Below the pieces are notes generated by a model. It was not told where the DNA came from. It saw nothing but the letters and a program-made list of their open reading frames with translations, and made no database searches. A stretch of DNA of 64,000 nt from JADJYF01 sp965278995 (GTDB taxonomy: Bacteria; Pseudomonadota; Gammaproteobacteria; Ga0077536): the NCBI GenBank assembly GCA_965278995.1, contig OZ257136.1, positions 744,001-808,000 of the forward strand. The letters are read 5' to 3'. Of the stretch, positions 17,581 through 26,072 are shown piece after piece. Every line of letters begins with the position of its first letter. Position 1 is the stretch's first letter. The translations under genes were made by a program, and so were the position numbers.

Positions 17581-18039
17581 ATGACCACGCTGGAACAACA
17601 GGTGGCGGCCGTAATCGCGCGTGAAGCAATCCGCGATCTGCCGGTCCGTTATTGCGATTGTGTATGGCGCGACGATATCGACGGTATCGCCGCACTCTTT
17701 ACCGAGAACGGCAGCTTCACGGCGGTCATCGACGGGCGTGAAATGCTGGTCGAGGGCCGCGCGGCTCTGCACGCAATGTTCAGTTCCGCGCTCGATTTCC
17801 GGCCGCGCCCTTATATCCACAATCATGTCGTCGAATTGCTTGGCCACGGCCGCGCCAGCGGCCGCTGTTATCTCGACCTACGCAGCGCGCGCAACAATAT
17901 GGACTGGTTGGGCGCCGGCTACTATCACGATGCGTACGTCGAGACCGCCGACGGCTGGAAATTCCAGTCACGGCGCTTCGTCGCCTTACGCATGGACGAA
18001 CTGCCGCCGGGCATGGAAGCCATTGCGGCGCCCCGCTAG
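17581..18039 (+). CDS. SnoaL-like/NTF2 fold protein
   Basis: 152 aa. Alpha+beta cone typical of SnoaL_4 proteins: helix VIAREAIRDLPVRYCDCVWRD, strand IAALFTENGSF, then GREMLVEGRAALHAMF, and the PYIHNHVVELLG strand with a His pair. Such folds act as small hydratases, isomerases or beta subunits. ATG 17581 is chosen because GGGGAGG lies directly upstream; two earlier in-frame ATGs lack a site. Confidence 0.85.
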   Translation: MTTLEQQVAAVIAREAIRDLPVRYCDCVWRDDIDGIAALFTENGSFTAVIDGREMLVEGRAALHAMFSSALDFRPRPYIHNHVVELLGHGRASGRCYLDLRSARNNMDWLGAGYYHDAYVETADGWKFQSRRFVALRMDELPPGMEAIAAPR

Positions 18040-18098
18040 GAAGCGCTGCAAAAGACAGAGCTTCCTGCGCCATGGCGACGTGCTGAAGCCGCGCGTAT

Positions 18099-19097
18099 TC
18101 AATCCAGCGTGACGACGACCTTGCCCAGCGCGCGACGCTGGGCAAGGTGGGTGATGGCGGCACCTGCCTGCGCGAGCGGGAAGCGCGCGGATATGTGCGG
18201 GCGTATCTTGCCGTCGCGATAAAATGCCATCAATTCGCGATTATTGATGGCGTTCAGCGCCGGTTCGCGATCGCAGAACGAGCCCCAGAACACGCCGATG
18301 ATCTGACATCCTTTGAGCAATGCGAGATTGAGTGGAATGCGGGGGATGCCGGCCGGAAAGCCGACCACCAGAAAACGGCCGGCCCAGGCGATCGCGCGCA
18401 GGCTCGCTTCGGCATATTCGCCACCAACGCCGTCGTAGATGACGTCCGCCCCGCCCGGCCCGGTGGCGTCCTTGAACAGTGCGGCGAGTGCCTTGCTGCC
18501 ATCTTTGTCGAACGGACCGCCCGGATAGACCACGCCGCTGTTCGCGCCATGCGCACGGGTCAGTTCGATTTTATCTGCGGTCGAGGCGGCGGCAATCACG
18601 CGCGCACCCATGGCAGCGCCCAGCTCTACCGCGGCAAGGCCGACACCGCCTGCCGCGCCGAGAACGAGCAGGCTCTCGCCGGGGACCAACGCAGCGCGTT
18701 GTTTGAGCGCATGGTAGGAAGTCCCATAAGTCAGGATGAACGTTGCCGCGATGTCGAACGGCATGTCGTCCGGCATCGCAATGCATTTGATGGCCGGAGT
18801 CACTATCTGTTCGGCCATGCCGCCCCAGCCGACCAGTGCGATGACGCGATCGCCCGGTGCAAACGCCGTGACGTTGGCACCGACGGCGTCGATCACGCCG
18901 GCGACTTCGCCACCCGGCGCGAATGGGCGCGTCGGACGGAACTGGTATTTGTCTTCGATGATCAGCGTATCTGGATAATTCACGCCGCAGGCGTGAACGC
19001 GGATGCGGACATCATCGGGCCCTGGTACAGGCGCCTCGATTTCCGTCAGTTGCAGGGTCTCGGGGCCGCCCGGGCCGACACTCAGCATGGCTTTCAT
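18099..19097 (-). CDS. NADPH:quinone oxidoreductase-like MDR enzyme
   Basis: 332 aa zinc-free medium-chain dehydrogenase/reductase. GroES-like N-terminal half with CGVNYPDTLIIEDKYQFRP and FAPGGEVAG, then Rossmann fold with LVLGAAGGVGLAAVELG. No structural or catalytic zinc cysteines are visible. Typical activity is NADPH-dependent reduction of quinones or enones. ATG 19097 was preferred over the TTG at 19100; GGGAG precedes it. It is divergent from the MFS gene at 19238. Confidence 0.9.
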   Translation of the reverse strand: MKAMLSVGPGGPETLQLTEIEAPVPGPDDVRIRVHACGVNYPDTLIIEDKYQFRPTRPFAPGGEVAGVIDAVGANVTAFAPGDRVIALVGWGGMAEQIVTPAIKCIAMPDDMPFDIAATFILTYGTSYHALKQRAALVPGESLLVLGAAGGVGLAAVELGAAMGARVIAAASTADKIELTRAHGANSGVVYPGGPFDKDGSKALAALFKDATGPGGADVIYDGVGGEYAEASLRAIAWAGRFLVVGFPAGIPRIPLNLALLKGCQIIGVFWGSFCDREPALNAINNRELMAFYRDGKIRPHISARFPLAQAGAAITHLAQRRALGKVVVTLD

Positions 19098-19237
19098 CAA
19101 TCACTCCCAAAGTTGTCGCGAGCGTCGCTCGCGATCGTGGATTCAGCGCCGCTCGCAGGTTATCGTTGGGATTCTCCATCGCTATCCGACGACTTCGCGT
19201 GTATGACCAAGCGTAACATGCCACGGCGAGACTACTG

Positions 19238-20488
19238 ATGAGCAGCACATTCGCCGCCAGCGCCATCAGTGCGGTGCCGTGGCGCGACGACGCGCGGATC
19301 GTCGGCGTGGTCAGTTTCGCGCATCTGGTCAGTCATTTCTTCCAGCTGATTCTGGCGCCGTTGTTCCCTTGGATCCGCGCCGAGTACGGCTACAGCTATG
19401 CCGAGCTCGGCTTCATCATGAGCGTTCTGTTCACGGTGTCGGGCCTCGGCCAGGCGGCGGCCGGTTTCATCGTCGATCGCTACGGCGCGCTCAGAACGCT
19501 GGCCGGTGGTTTACTCTGTCTGAGTGCCGGCGCCGTCGTGCTGGCTGCCAGCCACAGCTACCCGATGTTGCTGGCCGGCGCAGCGCTGATCGGAGTCGGC
19601 AACAGCGTGTTTCATCCGGTCGATTTCTGGTTTCTGAATCATCGCGTCAGCACGCCGCGGCTTGGACCGGCATTCTCGGCTCACGGGCTGTCGGGCAGTC
19701 TTGGCTGGGGCGCTGCACCGTTGTTCCTGGTCGGCATTGCCGCGCACCTGGGATGGCGCGTGGCCATCGTCAGCGCAGCGGCATTGCCGCTGGTCGCCAT
19801 CGCGCTCGTTGTCTGGCAACGACCGGCGCTGATACGCGGCGCGCAAGCGGACGTCCGGCCCGACCTGCAGCAACGGCCATCAGGGCCGCAGGCGCCGCAG
19901 CACTCGCTGTTCGGGTTCCTGCGCGTGCCGGCCATCTGGTGGTGTTTTGCCTTCTTTCTGTTCGTCTCCGCCGCGCTCGGTGGGGTACAGAGCTTCGCCC
20001 CGACGATCTTCAGCGAGGCCTACGGTCTGCCGCGTACGACGGCCGCGCTCAGCGTGACGTTCTACATGCTGGCCAGTGCAGTCGGCATGCTGATGGGTGG
20101 CTGGCTGGTGTCGCGCAGTCGCGCGCTCGAACGGAACATCACGCTGGCGTTGGCGCTGTCGGTCATCGCCGCCCTGATAGTCGGCGCGCAGATCGTGCCG
20201 GCAACGCTGGCACTGGCGCTGATGCCGGTGATGGGTTTCGGTTCGGGACTTTCCGGGCCATCGCGCGACATGCTGATCCGCACCGCCGCGCCTGCCGGCG
20301 CCACCGGTCGCGTTTACGGCGTTGTCTATTCCGGTCTCGATGCCGGTATTGCGCTTGGACCGTTGCTGTTCGGACGCATGCTCGACCACGGACTCGACGC
20401 CGAGGTCTACTACGCCGTCGCGCTCTGTCTGTTCTGCGCAGTCTTGACTGCCTGGAGAGTGGCGCGGTTGACAGCGCGCACCGATTGA
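19238..20488 (+). CDS. MFS transporter
   Basis: 416 aa, about 12 hydrophobic helices, with the loop 2-3 motif GFIVDRYGALRTL between TM2 and TM3 (motif A variant). Inner-membrane secondary transporter. The pattern resembles the FSR/NarK-type and monocarboxylate-type branches without a clear substrate signature. It ends 7 bp from the convergent cyclase gene. Confidence 0.88.
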   Translation: MSSTFAASAISAVPWRDDARIVGVVSFAHLVSHFFQLILAPLFPWIRAEYGYSYAELGFIMSVLFTVSGLGQAAAGFIVDRYGALRTLAGGLLCLSAGAVVLAASHSYPMLLAGAALIGVGNSVFHPVDFWFLNHRVSTPRLGPAFSAHGLSGSLGWGAAPLFLVGIAAHLGWRVAIVSAAALPLVAIALVVWQRPALIRGAQADVRPDLQQRPSGPQAPQHSLFGFLRVPAIWWCFAFFLFVSAALGGVQSFAPTIFSEAYGLPRTTAALSVTFYMLASAVGMLMGGWLVSRSRALERNITLALALSVIAALIVGAQIVPATLALALMPVMGFGSGLSGPSRDMLIRTAAPAGATGRVYGVVYSGLDAGIALGPLLFGRMLDHGLDAEVYYAVALCLFCAVLTAWRVARLTARTD

Positions 20489-20495
20489 GCCGCGG

Positions 20496-21401
20496 TCAGT
20501 TGCCGCAATCGAAACGCACGGCGCCGTCCGGGTCCTGCTCTGGCCAGTTGCCGAAACCAAGCACACCTTTGCCGGTCAGCACGTCTTCCTCGCGGCGCAG
20601 ATGTTTGCGCTGGCCACCATCAGCCACGATGTACGTGCCGTTGGTGCTTTCGTCGCGAATGCTGAAACGGCCGTGCCGGAAATTCAGTTCGGCGTGCTGG
20701 CGCGAAGTCAGTTTACCGTTGACCTGCAGACTGGCCTGCTTGCCGCGCCCGACGCTGCAACTCGTATTCTGAGTGTCGATACGCAAACGCTGGCCGGCAT
20801 ATTCGAGTACCAGTGCGACCTCGGCGGCGACGACTGCGACGCGCGGCTTGGAGCTGATCTGGGTCTCGTCGCCTGAACGCTCCCACGGCATCTTGTAGAT
20901 TTCAAGCTCGCCATTCCAGGCTTCGGCCGGAACGTGATCGATGAGATGGATGCCGGGAAACATGAGGTCGGGCAACAGGTCGACGCTCTGTCTCGAAGTC
21001 AGGATTTCGTCGGCCTTGGCGAGTTTGATGATCTGCTGGGCAGCAACCGGAGCTTCGCCGACGAGTTCTTCGTCGCGCCAGGCCACGGCGCCGAAGTGCC
21101 AGCCGATCTTGATGTGCAGGATGCCCATTTTGTAGCTGCCTTCTTCACCCGCGCGGCGCAGCCCGGCTTGCATCTCGGTTGCGCAAAGTCCCGCTTTCAA
21201 CGGGTCGGTGAACGCCACCATGATTTCGTCGCCGATGGTTTTGAGCGTTTCTCCGCCCAGCCCGCTGGCGGCACGCGCCAGCAGGGCAATGCATTGCGAG
21301 AGGTCGCCGCGTGCGACGGCGTCGCCGTATTGCTCGTACAGCCGCGTGCTGCCGGAGACATCGGCGAACAGGACGGCCAGCTTGGGCAGGGATTTATCCA
21401 T
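20496..21401 (-). CDS. class III adenylate/guanylate cyclase with C-terminal FHA domain
   Basis: 301 aa, soluble. Residues 1-180 form a class III cyclase domain: VLFADVSGSTRLYE with metal-binding Asp14 and KTIGDEIMVAF with second Asp58. The usual later Asn/Arg catalytic segment is not obvious, and IGWHFGAVAWRDEELVGEAPVAA corresponds to the HxGxV...GxxVN region with changes, so activity is uncertain. Residues about 210-290 form a forkhead-associated domain: SCSVGRG, SRQHAEL and DESTNGTYI are the phosphothreonine-binding loops. FHA is usually N-terminal in cyclases, so this order is noteworthy. It suggests a link to Ser/Thr phosphorylation. Confidence 0.88.
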   Translation of the reverse strand: MDKSLPKLAVLFADVSGSTRLYEQYGDAVARGDLSQCIALLARAASGLGGETLKTIGDEIMVAFTDPLKAGLCATEMQAGLRRAGEEGSYKMGILHIKIGWHFGAVAWRDEELVGEAPVAAQQIIKLAKADEILTSRQSVDLLPDLMFPGIHLIDHVPAEAWNGELEIYKMPWERSGDETQISSKPRVAVVAAEVALVLEYAGQRLRIDTQNTSCSVGRGKQASLQVNGKLTSRQHAELNFRHGRFSIRDESTNGTYIVADGGQRKHLRREEDVLTGKGVLGFGNWPEQDPDGAVRFDCGN

Positions 21402-21480
21402 GAGCTTCAGCCCCTAATCTTAATGCATGGCGCGGCCCATGTGGACTACTGCGAACTGGGTCGGTGCGTAACCCGTTACC

Positions 21481-22692
21481 ATGACGGTCGCCGGGTTGCC
21501 GCCCGTTGTAGCCCGGAGTCGAGACCCGTTCGTGAAACAGACGTTATTCCTGCTCAGTACAGCAAGTTTCATTGTCGTTGCGGTGATGACCGTCATGACA
21601 CCGCTGCTGCCGCTCATTGCCGATGAATTCGCCCGCACGGTCGGCAATGTCGGTCTTGTCGTCAGCGCTTTCGCCCTACCCTATGGTGCATTCCAGGTCG
21701 TGTTCGGACCGCTCGGCGATCGCTACGGCAAGCTGCGTACGATAGCGCTCGCCCTGGCCGCCTCGACGGTGTTCACGTTCGCCTGCGGTCTGGTCAGTTC
21801 GCTCCAAGGCTTGGTGCTCATGCGCTTTCTCACCGGTCTCGCCATGGCCGGTACAGTGCCACTGGCAATGGCCTATATTGCCGACGAAGTGCCGTTTGCC
21901 GAGCGTCAGCCGGTGATGGGCCGATATATCAACGGGCTTGTCCTCGGGCAGATTGCCGGCGGCAGCCTGGGCGGAATCGCCGCTGAATATTTCGCCTGGC
22001 GTCAGATTTTTTTCGTGTTCGCGGGACTTTCGGCGCTGATCAGTTTCTGTCTATGGTGGCAGGCGGGGCGCAGCACGGCGCCGCTACGGACGACACGTCA
22101 GGCGCCCGCCGCGATATTTCGCATCTATCGAAACCTGCTGACCGATCGTCGTTCGCGCGATGTCATCATCACCGGCACGCTGGAAGGCATGCTGATTTTC
22201 GGCGTGCTGGCCTATTTCGGTGCATTCCTGCGCCAGCGCCATGGTCTGGACTACGTCGTCATCGGTTTGCTGCTTGGCATGTATGGTGTCGGCGGGCTGA
22301 TTTACAGCGCGGCTGTCTATCGTCTCGTCGCCGTGCTTGGAGAACGCGGCATGATAGTCGTTGGCACGTTGCTCCTGGGCGCAAGTTACCTGTTGATCTG
22401 GGTCGCTCCGCAATGGTGGTTGCTGCCGCCGGTGTTCACCGTGGCCGGTTTTGGTTTCTACATGTTCCACAATACGATGCAGACGCGCGCCTCCGAACTC
22501 TCCAGTGATGCGCGCGGTACGGCAATCGCTTTCTGGGTGTTCATGTTGTTCGCGGGGCAGGGCATCGGTGCCGTGGTCATCGGCGCCGTGATCGACGGGC
22601 TCGGCTACGGCGCTGCTTTCGTCGGTGCCGGTTTCGGCATCGTTGCGCTCGGCTGGTGGACGCAAGCCTACCTGCTGCGTCCGCGCATCTGA
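21481..22692 (+). CDS. MFS transporter (drug/proton antiporter-like)
   Basis: 403 aa with about 12 transmembrane segments. GPLGDRYGKLRTIALALA is a good MFS motif A, and the TM5 region GRYINGLVLGQIAGGSLGG resembles motif C of the antiporter (efflux) branch. Inner membrane. The substrate is unknown. The TGA stop lies inside a strong hairpin shared with the convergent hydrolase gene. Confidence 0.88.
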   Translation: MTVAGLPPVVARSRDPFVKQTLFLLSTASFIVVAVMTVMTPLLPLIADEFARTVGNVGLVVSAFALPYGAFQVVFGPLGDRYGKLRTIALALAASTVFTFACGLVSSLQGLVLMRFLTGLAMAGTVPLAMAYIADEVPFAERQPVMGRYINGLVLGQIAGGSLGGIAAEYFAWRQIFFVFAGLSALISFCLWWQAGRSTAPLRTTRQAPAAIFRIYRNLLTDRRSRDVIITGTLEGMLIFGVLAYFGAFLRQRHGLDYVVIGLLLGMYGVGGLIYSAAVYRLVAVLGERGMIVVGTLLLGASYLLIWVAPQWWLLPPVFTVAGFGFYMFHNTMQTRASELSSDARGTAIAFWVFMLFAGQGIGAVVIGAVIDGLGYGAAFVGAGFGIVALGWWTQAYLLRPRI

Positions 22693-22720
22693 GCACGCCG
22701 CGCCAGCGACGTGCTCAGAT
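22687..22720. terminator. bidirectional hairpin between convergent genes
   Basis: ATCTGAGCACG and CGTGCTCAGAT form a perfect 11-bp stem with a 12-nt loop; the left arm includes the MFS stop codon. It is the only structure between the two convergent genes and probably protects or ends both mRNAs. No long T-run follows on either strand. Confidence 0.5.
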
Positions 22721-22750
22721 GGTCTGCGAGAGAAGAACTGCAGCGTTTCT

Positions 22751-23647
22751 CTAGAGCGAACGCACGAAGAAATCGCAGGCCGCCGCGCTGGTCTCGTCGA
22801 ATTTCTCGACATAGGCTGCGTAGTGGTCGGATTTGATGATCAGCAGCTCTTTCGGCCCCGGCACCATCGCATAGTGATCGAGGGCGATATCGGTCGGCGT
22901 CGTCGTATCCCATTCCGAGACGATCATCAACAGCGGAGTCGGGCTGATCAATTTCATGTAGCCGCTGACGTCATACTCCAGCATGTAGTCGAGCGAGCGC
23001 AGCGTAACGCGGTTCTCCCAGGTCGATTTTTTTGGATCCTTGTCGACGTAGCGATGAATGAAATTGTAGGTCGCCTCACCCGGGAACAAATGCGGCACAT
23101 TCGGATCGAGTGAGCACATCTGCATGTACTGCGACGGCTTGCCCTCGACGCGACGCTGACGGTCGTCGTCCAGCATCTGACGAAAACCGGCCACGTTACC
23201 GACCGGCATGAACTGCTGCAGATTGCGTACACCGTTCATGAACGGGACCTGGCTGACCACGGCTTTGACGCGCCGGTCGAGCGCCGCGACCGCACATACC
23301 GTACCGCCGGTATAGCTTGTGCCCCACACACCGATGCGATTGGAGTCGCATTCTTTCTGCATCTGCGCAAACGTGATGGCGCTGCGGTAATCGCGCATCT
23401 GCATGACCGGGTCGATATCCGAGCGTGGTTTGCCGCCGCTGGTACCGAGGCATCGATTGTCATAGACCAGCACCGCCATGCCGGCCTTGGCGAAGACTTC
23501 GGCATATTCGTCCAGCGTCATTTCCTTGACTCCGGAAAAACCGTGCGCCATGACGACGGTCGGGAATGGACTCCTGCCCTTGGCCGGTTTGTACAACCAG
23601 CCGCGCAGTGTAATGCCGTCGGATTTGAACTCGATATCGCGTCGCAT
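22751..23647 (-). CDS. alpha/beta hydrolase (CocE/dienelactone-hydrolase-like)
   Basis: 298 aa. MAHGFSGVKEM is the oxyanion segment, Ser111 in WGTSYTGG is the nucleophile elbow, SEWDTTTP carries the acid and KSDHYAAY the histidine. The lid between about 140 and 220 is Met/Arg-rich. Similar proteins are annotated as dienelactone-hydrolase-like or X-Pro-dipeptidyl-peptidase-like esterases. No signal peptide, so cytoplasmic. Substrate unknown. Confidence 0.85.
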   Translation of the reverse strand: MRRDIEFKSDGITLRGWLYKPAKGRSPFPTVVMAHGFSGVKEMTLDEYAEVFAKAGMAVLVYDNRCLGTSGGKPRSDIDPVMQMRDYRSAITFAQMQKECDSNRIGVWGTSYTGGTVCAVAALDRRVKAVVSQVPFMNGVRNLQQFMPVGNVAGFRQMLDDDRQRRVEGKPSQYMQMCSLDPNVPHLFPGEATYNFIHRYVDKDPKKSTWENRVTLRSLDYMLEYDVSGYMKLISPTPLLMIVSEWDTTTPTDIALDHYAMVPGPKELLIIKSDHYAAYVEKFDETSAAACDFFVRSL

Positions 23648-23799
23648 GTCGTCAACTCCCCTGGTGAACTCGGTAACGGTGGGACGGCAAGATATCGCCC
23701 TCGCGGGTCTGACGCCAGCCCACCGATGGCGGGCTCATTGTGGGCCGGCAGGTGGCGCTCTATGCTGAACGTCGTCGCGACAGCATGAGGAAAGCTGAG

Positions 23800-24306
23800 A
23801 TGGGACGCTGGCGACCACCGGGTGCCCGGACCGAACCGTACATCACTGCAGCGGGCTATCGTGCATTGGAAGCCGAAGCGAGAGCGCTGTGGGAGCGGCG
23901 CCGTGAGGTTGTTCGTCATCTGGCGGCAGCCGCCGCAGAAGGGGATCGCTCGGAGAACGCCGAATACATTTATCGCAAGAAGGAGCTGCGCGAAATCGAT
24001 CGGCGGCTCGGCTACCTGCAGCGACGCATGCCTGAATTGACCATCGTGCGTGCCGTGCCGGAGGACCGTGATCGCGTATTTTTTGGTGCGGAAGTCGAAC
24101 TTGAGGATGCCACGCAGGCAGTCCAGCGTTACCGCATCGTCGGTCTCGATGAGGCCCGTGCGGAGAGTGGCACAATCAGCCTCGATTCACCGGTCGCGCG
24201 TGCGTTGCTTGGCCGGCGGCTGGACGACGAAGTCACGCTCGGCGCGGGTGAGAACCTCAGGCATTACTGCATCGTTGCAATCGATTACCCTGACCCGGCG
24301 ACATAA
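23800..24306 (+). CDS. greB: transcript cleavage factor GreB
   Basis: 168 aa. Gre factor with N-terminal coiled coil (YITAAGYRALEAEARALW to GDRSENAEYIYRKKELREIDRRLGYLQRRM) and a C-terminal FKBP-like domain (RVFFGAEVELED, YRIVGLDEA, ISLDSPVARALLGR). GDRSENAEY has the tip acidic pair that inserts into RNA polymerase to induce cleavage of backtracked RNA. The RVFFGAEVE and YRIVGLDEA forms are GreB-like rather than GreA-like. Start at ATG 23800, with AGGA upstream; ATG 23785 is an alternative. Confidence 0.93.
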   Translation: MGRWRPPGARTEPYITAAGYRALEAEARALWERRREVVRHLAAAAAEGDRSENAEYIYRKKELREIDRRLGYLQRRMPELTIVRAVPEDRDRVFFGAEVELEDATQAVQRYRIVGLDEARAESGTISLDSPVARALLGRRLDDEVTLGAGENLRHYCIVAIDYPDPAT

Positions 24307-24335
24307 GCGTATCCGGGATGAATTTCGGTGTTCCG

Positions 24336-25190
24336 TTAGAATTTGCCGCTGCGCATGTCAGCGATCGCCTGCATGATTTCCTCGCGGGTGTTCATCACGA
24401 ACGGCCCGTAACGGGCGACTGGCTCGTTGAATGGTTTGCCAGCGACGACAATCGCCCGCGCGCCGTCGACGCCACCGCGAAGACGCAAGCGGTCGCCGGA
24501 GGACAACACCGCAAGGCGGCGCGCTTCGAGCACGCCGTTTTCCCGGGTGCCAACCACGAGTTCGCCAACGTAGCAGTAGACAAACGCATGATGCGCGCGT
24601 GGCAGGGCGAGGTCGTAAGTCGCGCCAGCGTCCAGCGTGATATCGACGTAGACCGGTTCAGCCTCAACATTTCGTATCGGGCCTTCGATACCCGCCATTT
24701 CACCGGCGATCAGTCGCAAGGCGACGCCCGGCGCCGGCGTGCAGGTCGGGACGTCGACAGGCGGAATATCCTGATAGCGCGGCGCCATCATCTTGTGACT
24801 CGCCGGCAGATTGACCCATAGCTGGAAGCCCCACATGCGCCCGTTTTCCTGCTCGGGCATCTCAGAATGCAGTATGCCGCGCCCGGCCGTCATCCATTGC
24901 ACACTGCCCGCTTCGAGCAGACCGCTGTTACCTTGGTTGTCGCCATGGCGCATGCGTCCGGCCAGCATGTAGGTGACGGTCTCGAAACCGCGGTGAGGAT
25001 GTTCGGGAAAGCCTGCGATGTAGTCGTTCGGATCGTCGGACAGAAATTCGTCCAGCAACAGAAACGGATCGAATTCGGGCAGGGCCTGACCGCCAATCAC
25101 CCGAAACAGGCGCACACCGGCGCCGTCGCTGGTGGCCTCCCCGGTAACGATGCGTTCGACCTCACGTTCCATCACTGCTGTGTCTGTCAT
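24336..25190 (-). CDS. pirin family protein
   Basis: 284 aa bicupin. EFDPFLLLDEF, PEHPHRGFETVTYML with metal-binding histidines, then GRGILHSEMP with His and Glu ligands, are the pirin signature. The C-terminal cupin ends with NTREEIMQAIADMRSGKF, as in most bacterial pirins. Some members have quercetinase activity or bind redox regulators; no specific role is shown. The gene is monocistronic, with a leftward terminator upstream separating it from the LuxR region. Confidence 0.93.
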   Translation of the reverse strand: MTDTAVMEREVERIVTGEATSDGAGVRLFRVIGGQALPEFDPFLLLDEFLSDDPNDYIAGFPEHPHRGFETVTYMLAGRMRHGDNQGNSGLLEAGSVQWMTAGRGILHSEMPEQENGRMWGFQLWVNLPASHKMMAPRYQDIPPVDVPTCTPAPGVALRLIAGEMAGIEGPIRNVEAEPVYVDITLDAGATYDLALPRAHHAFVYCYVGELVVGTRENGVLEARRLAVLSSGDRLRLRGGVDGARAIVVAGKPFNEPVARYGPFVMNTREEIMQAIADMRSGKF

Positions 25191-25638
25191 CTCGATCGCT
25201 CCGGTACTGCGACCTCGTGTGCCGCTCGTGCAACATACGCAGCCAGTGTCGCGCTGTCGATAGAACTGTGCATTGTGTCGATGCCCGGCGGGTGGGGCGA
25301 ATTGCTTGCAGCGGCGCGACGTGGGGAGTCTTGACGCTGGAAAAAAAGCCGGTGTCGACGCGAGCAGGGTGCGCCGACACCGGCCAACGATTGCTGGCGG
25401 TAGTCCAGGATCCGCACCAACAGGCGCGGCTCAGCGACGCGCGGCAGACCCCGCAGGGTGGGGGACGCCGCCGCGTATCGCACTGAACGAGGAGTGCCGG
25501 TTGAAATCGCTTGCGCGAAGAATTGGGGTGTTGCGCTCGCCAGGTCTGCAAAAGTCAGACGTGACGGCCGCTACGGCCGCTCCAGTCGAAGAAGTATCGA
25601 GGGGCAGCAAACGCCTGCCCATGACCTGATTGGGGTGG
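25191..25638. other. non-coding stretch between pirin and the tandem repeats
   Basis: About 450 bp without a believable gene. Short frames here have no domain or ribosome site. It holds a strong leftward intrinsic terminator (listed separately) and presumably the pirin promoter. GC content and codon-like periodicity do not support translation. Confidence 0.5.
25341..25384 (-). terminator. Rho-independent terminator (leftward)
   Basis: On the minus strand GCCGGTGTCG pairs perfectly with CGACACCGGC around a 17-nt loop and is followed by seven T (A at 25341-25347 on the plus strand). It should end leftward transcripts coming through the LuxR gene and its repeats before they reach the pirin gene. 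The LuxR mRNA would thus have a 3' UTR of roughly 650 nt. Confidence 0.85.
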
Positions 25639-26072
25639 TCAGGCGATGCGTGACAGTTCAATGGGGCCGCTTGCGACGGCGCCGGCAAGCGTTAGCGCGT
25701 CGTCCAGAACGGATCGGGGCGTCAGGCGGTGAGCGGTAGTTCGATCAGGCCGCAGGCGCCTGCGCTTGCGACGGCGCCGGCAAGCGTTAGCGCGTCGTCC
25801 AGAACGGATCGGGGCGTCAGGCGGTGAGCGGTAGTTCGATCAGGCCGCAGGCGCCTGCGCTTGCGACGGCGCCGGCAAGCGTTAGCGCGTCGTCCAGAAC
25901 GGATCGGGGCGTCAGGCGGTGAGCGGTAGTTCGATCAGGCCGCAGGCGCCTGCGCTTGCGACGGCGCCGGCAAGCGTTAGCGCGTCGCCTAGAACGGATC
26001 GGGGCGTCAGGCGGTGAGCGGTAGTTCGATCAGGCCGCAGGCGCCTGCGCGGGCGACGGCGCCGGCAAGCGT
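25639..26072 (-). repeat. 95-bp tandem repeat derived from the 3' end of the LuxR gene
   Basis: Three nearly identical 95-bp units begin at 25722, 25817 and 25912. A fourth, the LuxR gene's own tail, begins at 26007 (homology over about 66 bp). A diverged, 12-bp-shorter unit lies at 25639-25721. Each unit starts with the gene's stop codon (minus strand) and repeats the codons for LAGAVA-AGACGLIELPLTA. The downstream units differ from the gene in having CGCTTGC...GCAAGCG, which forms a 7-bp stem not present in the gene copy. 95 is not divisible by three, so units do not extend the protein. GCAGGCGCCTGC within each unit is a 12-bp palindrome. Confidence 0.95.

Noticed and set aside
18147..19238. 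Rightward frame (363 codons) antisense to the MDR enzyme
   Set aside because: Shadow of a gene with conserved Rossmann and GroES-like motifs; codon pattern is not coding-like.
25187..25483. Small leftward gene ahead of pirin
   Set aside because: Arg/Ser-rich translation with no domain, crosses the terminator stem, and has no ribosome site.
25639..26072. Possible CRISPR array
   Set aside because: The units are 95 bp, contiguous and lack unique spacers, and match the adjacent gene's 3' end, so this is a tandem duplication.
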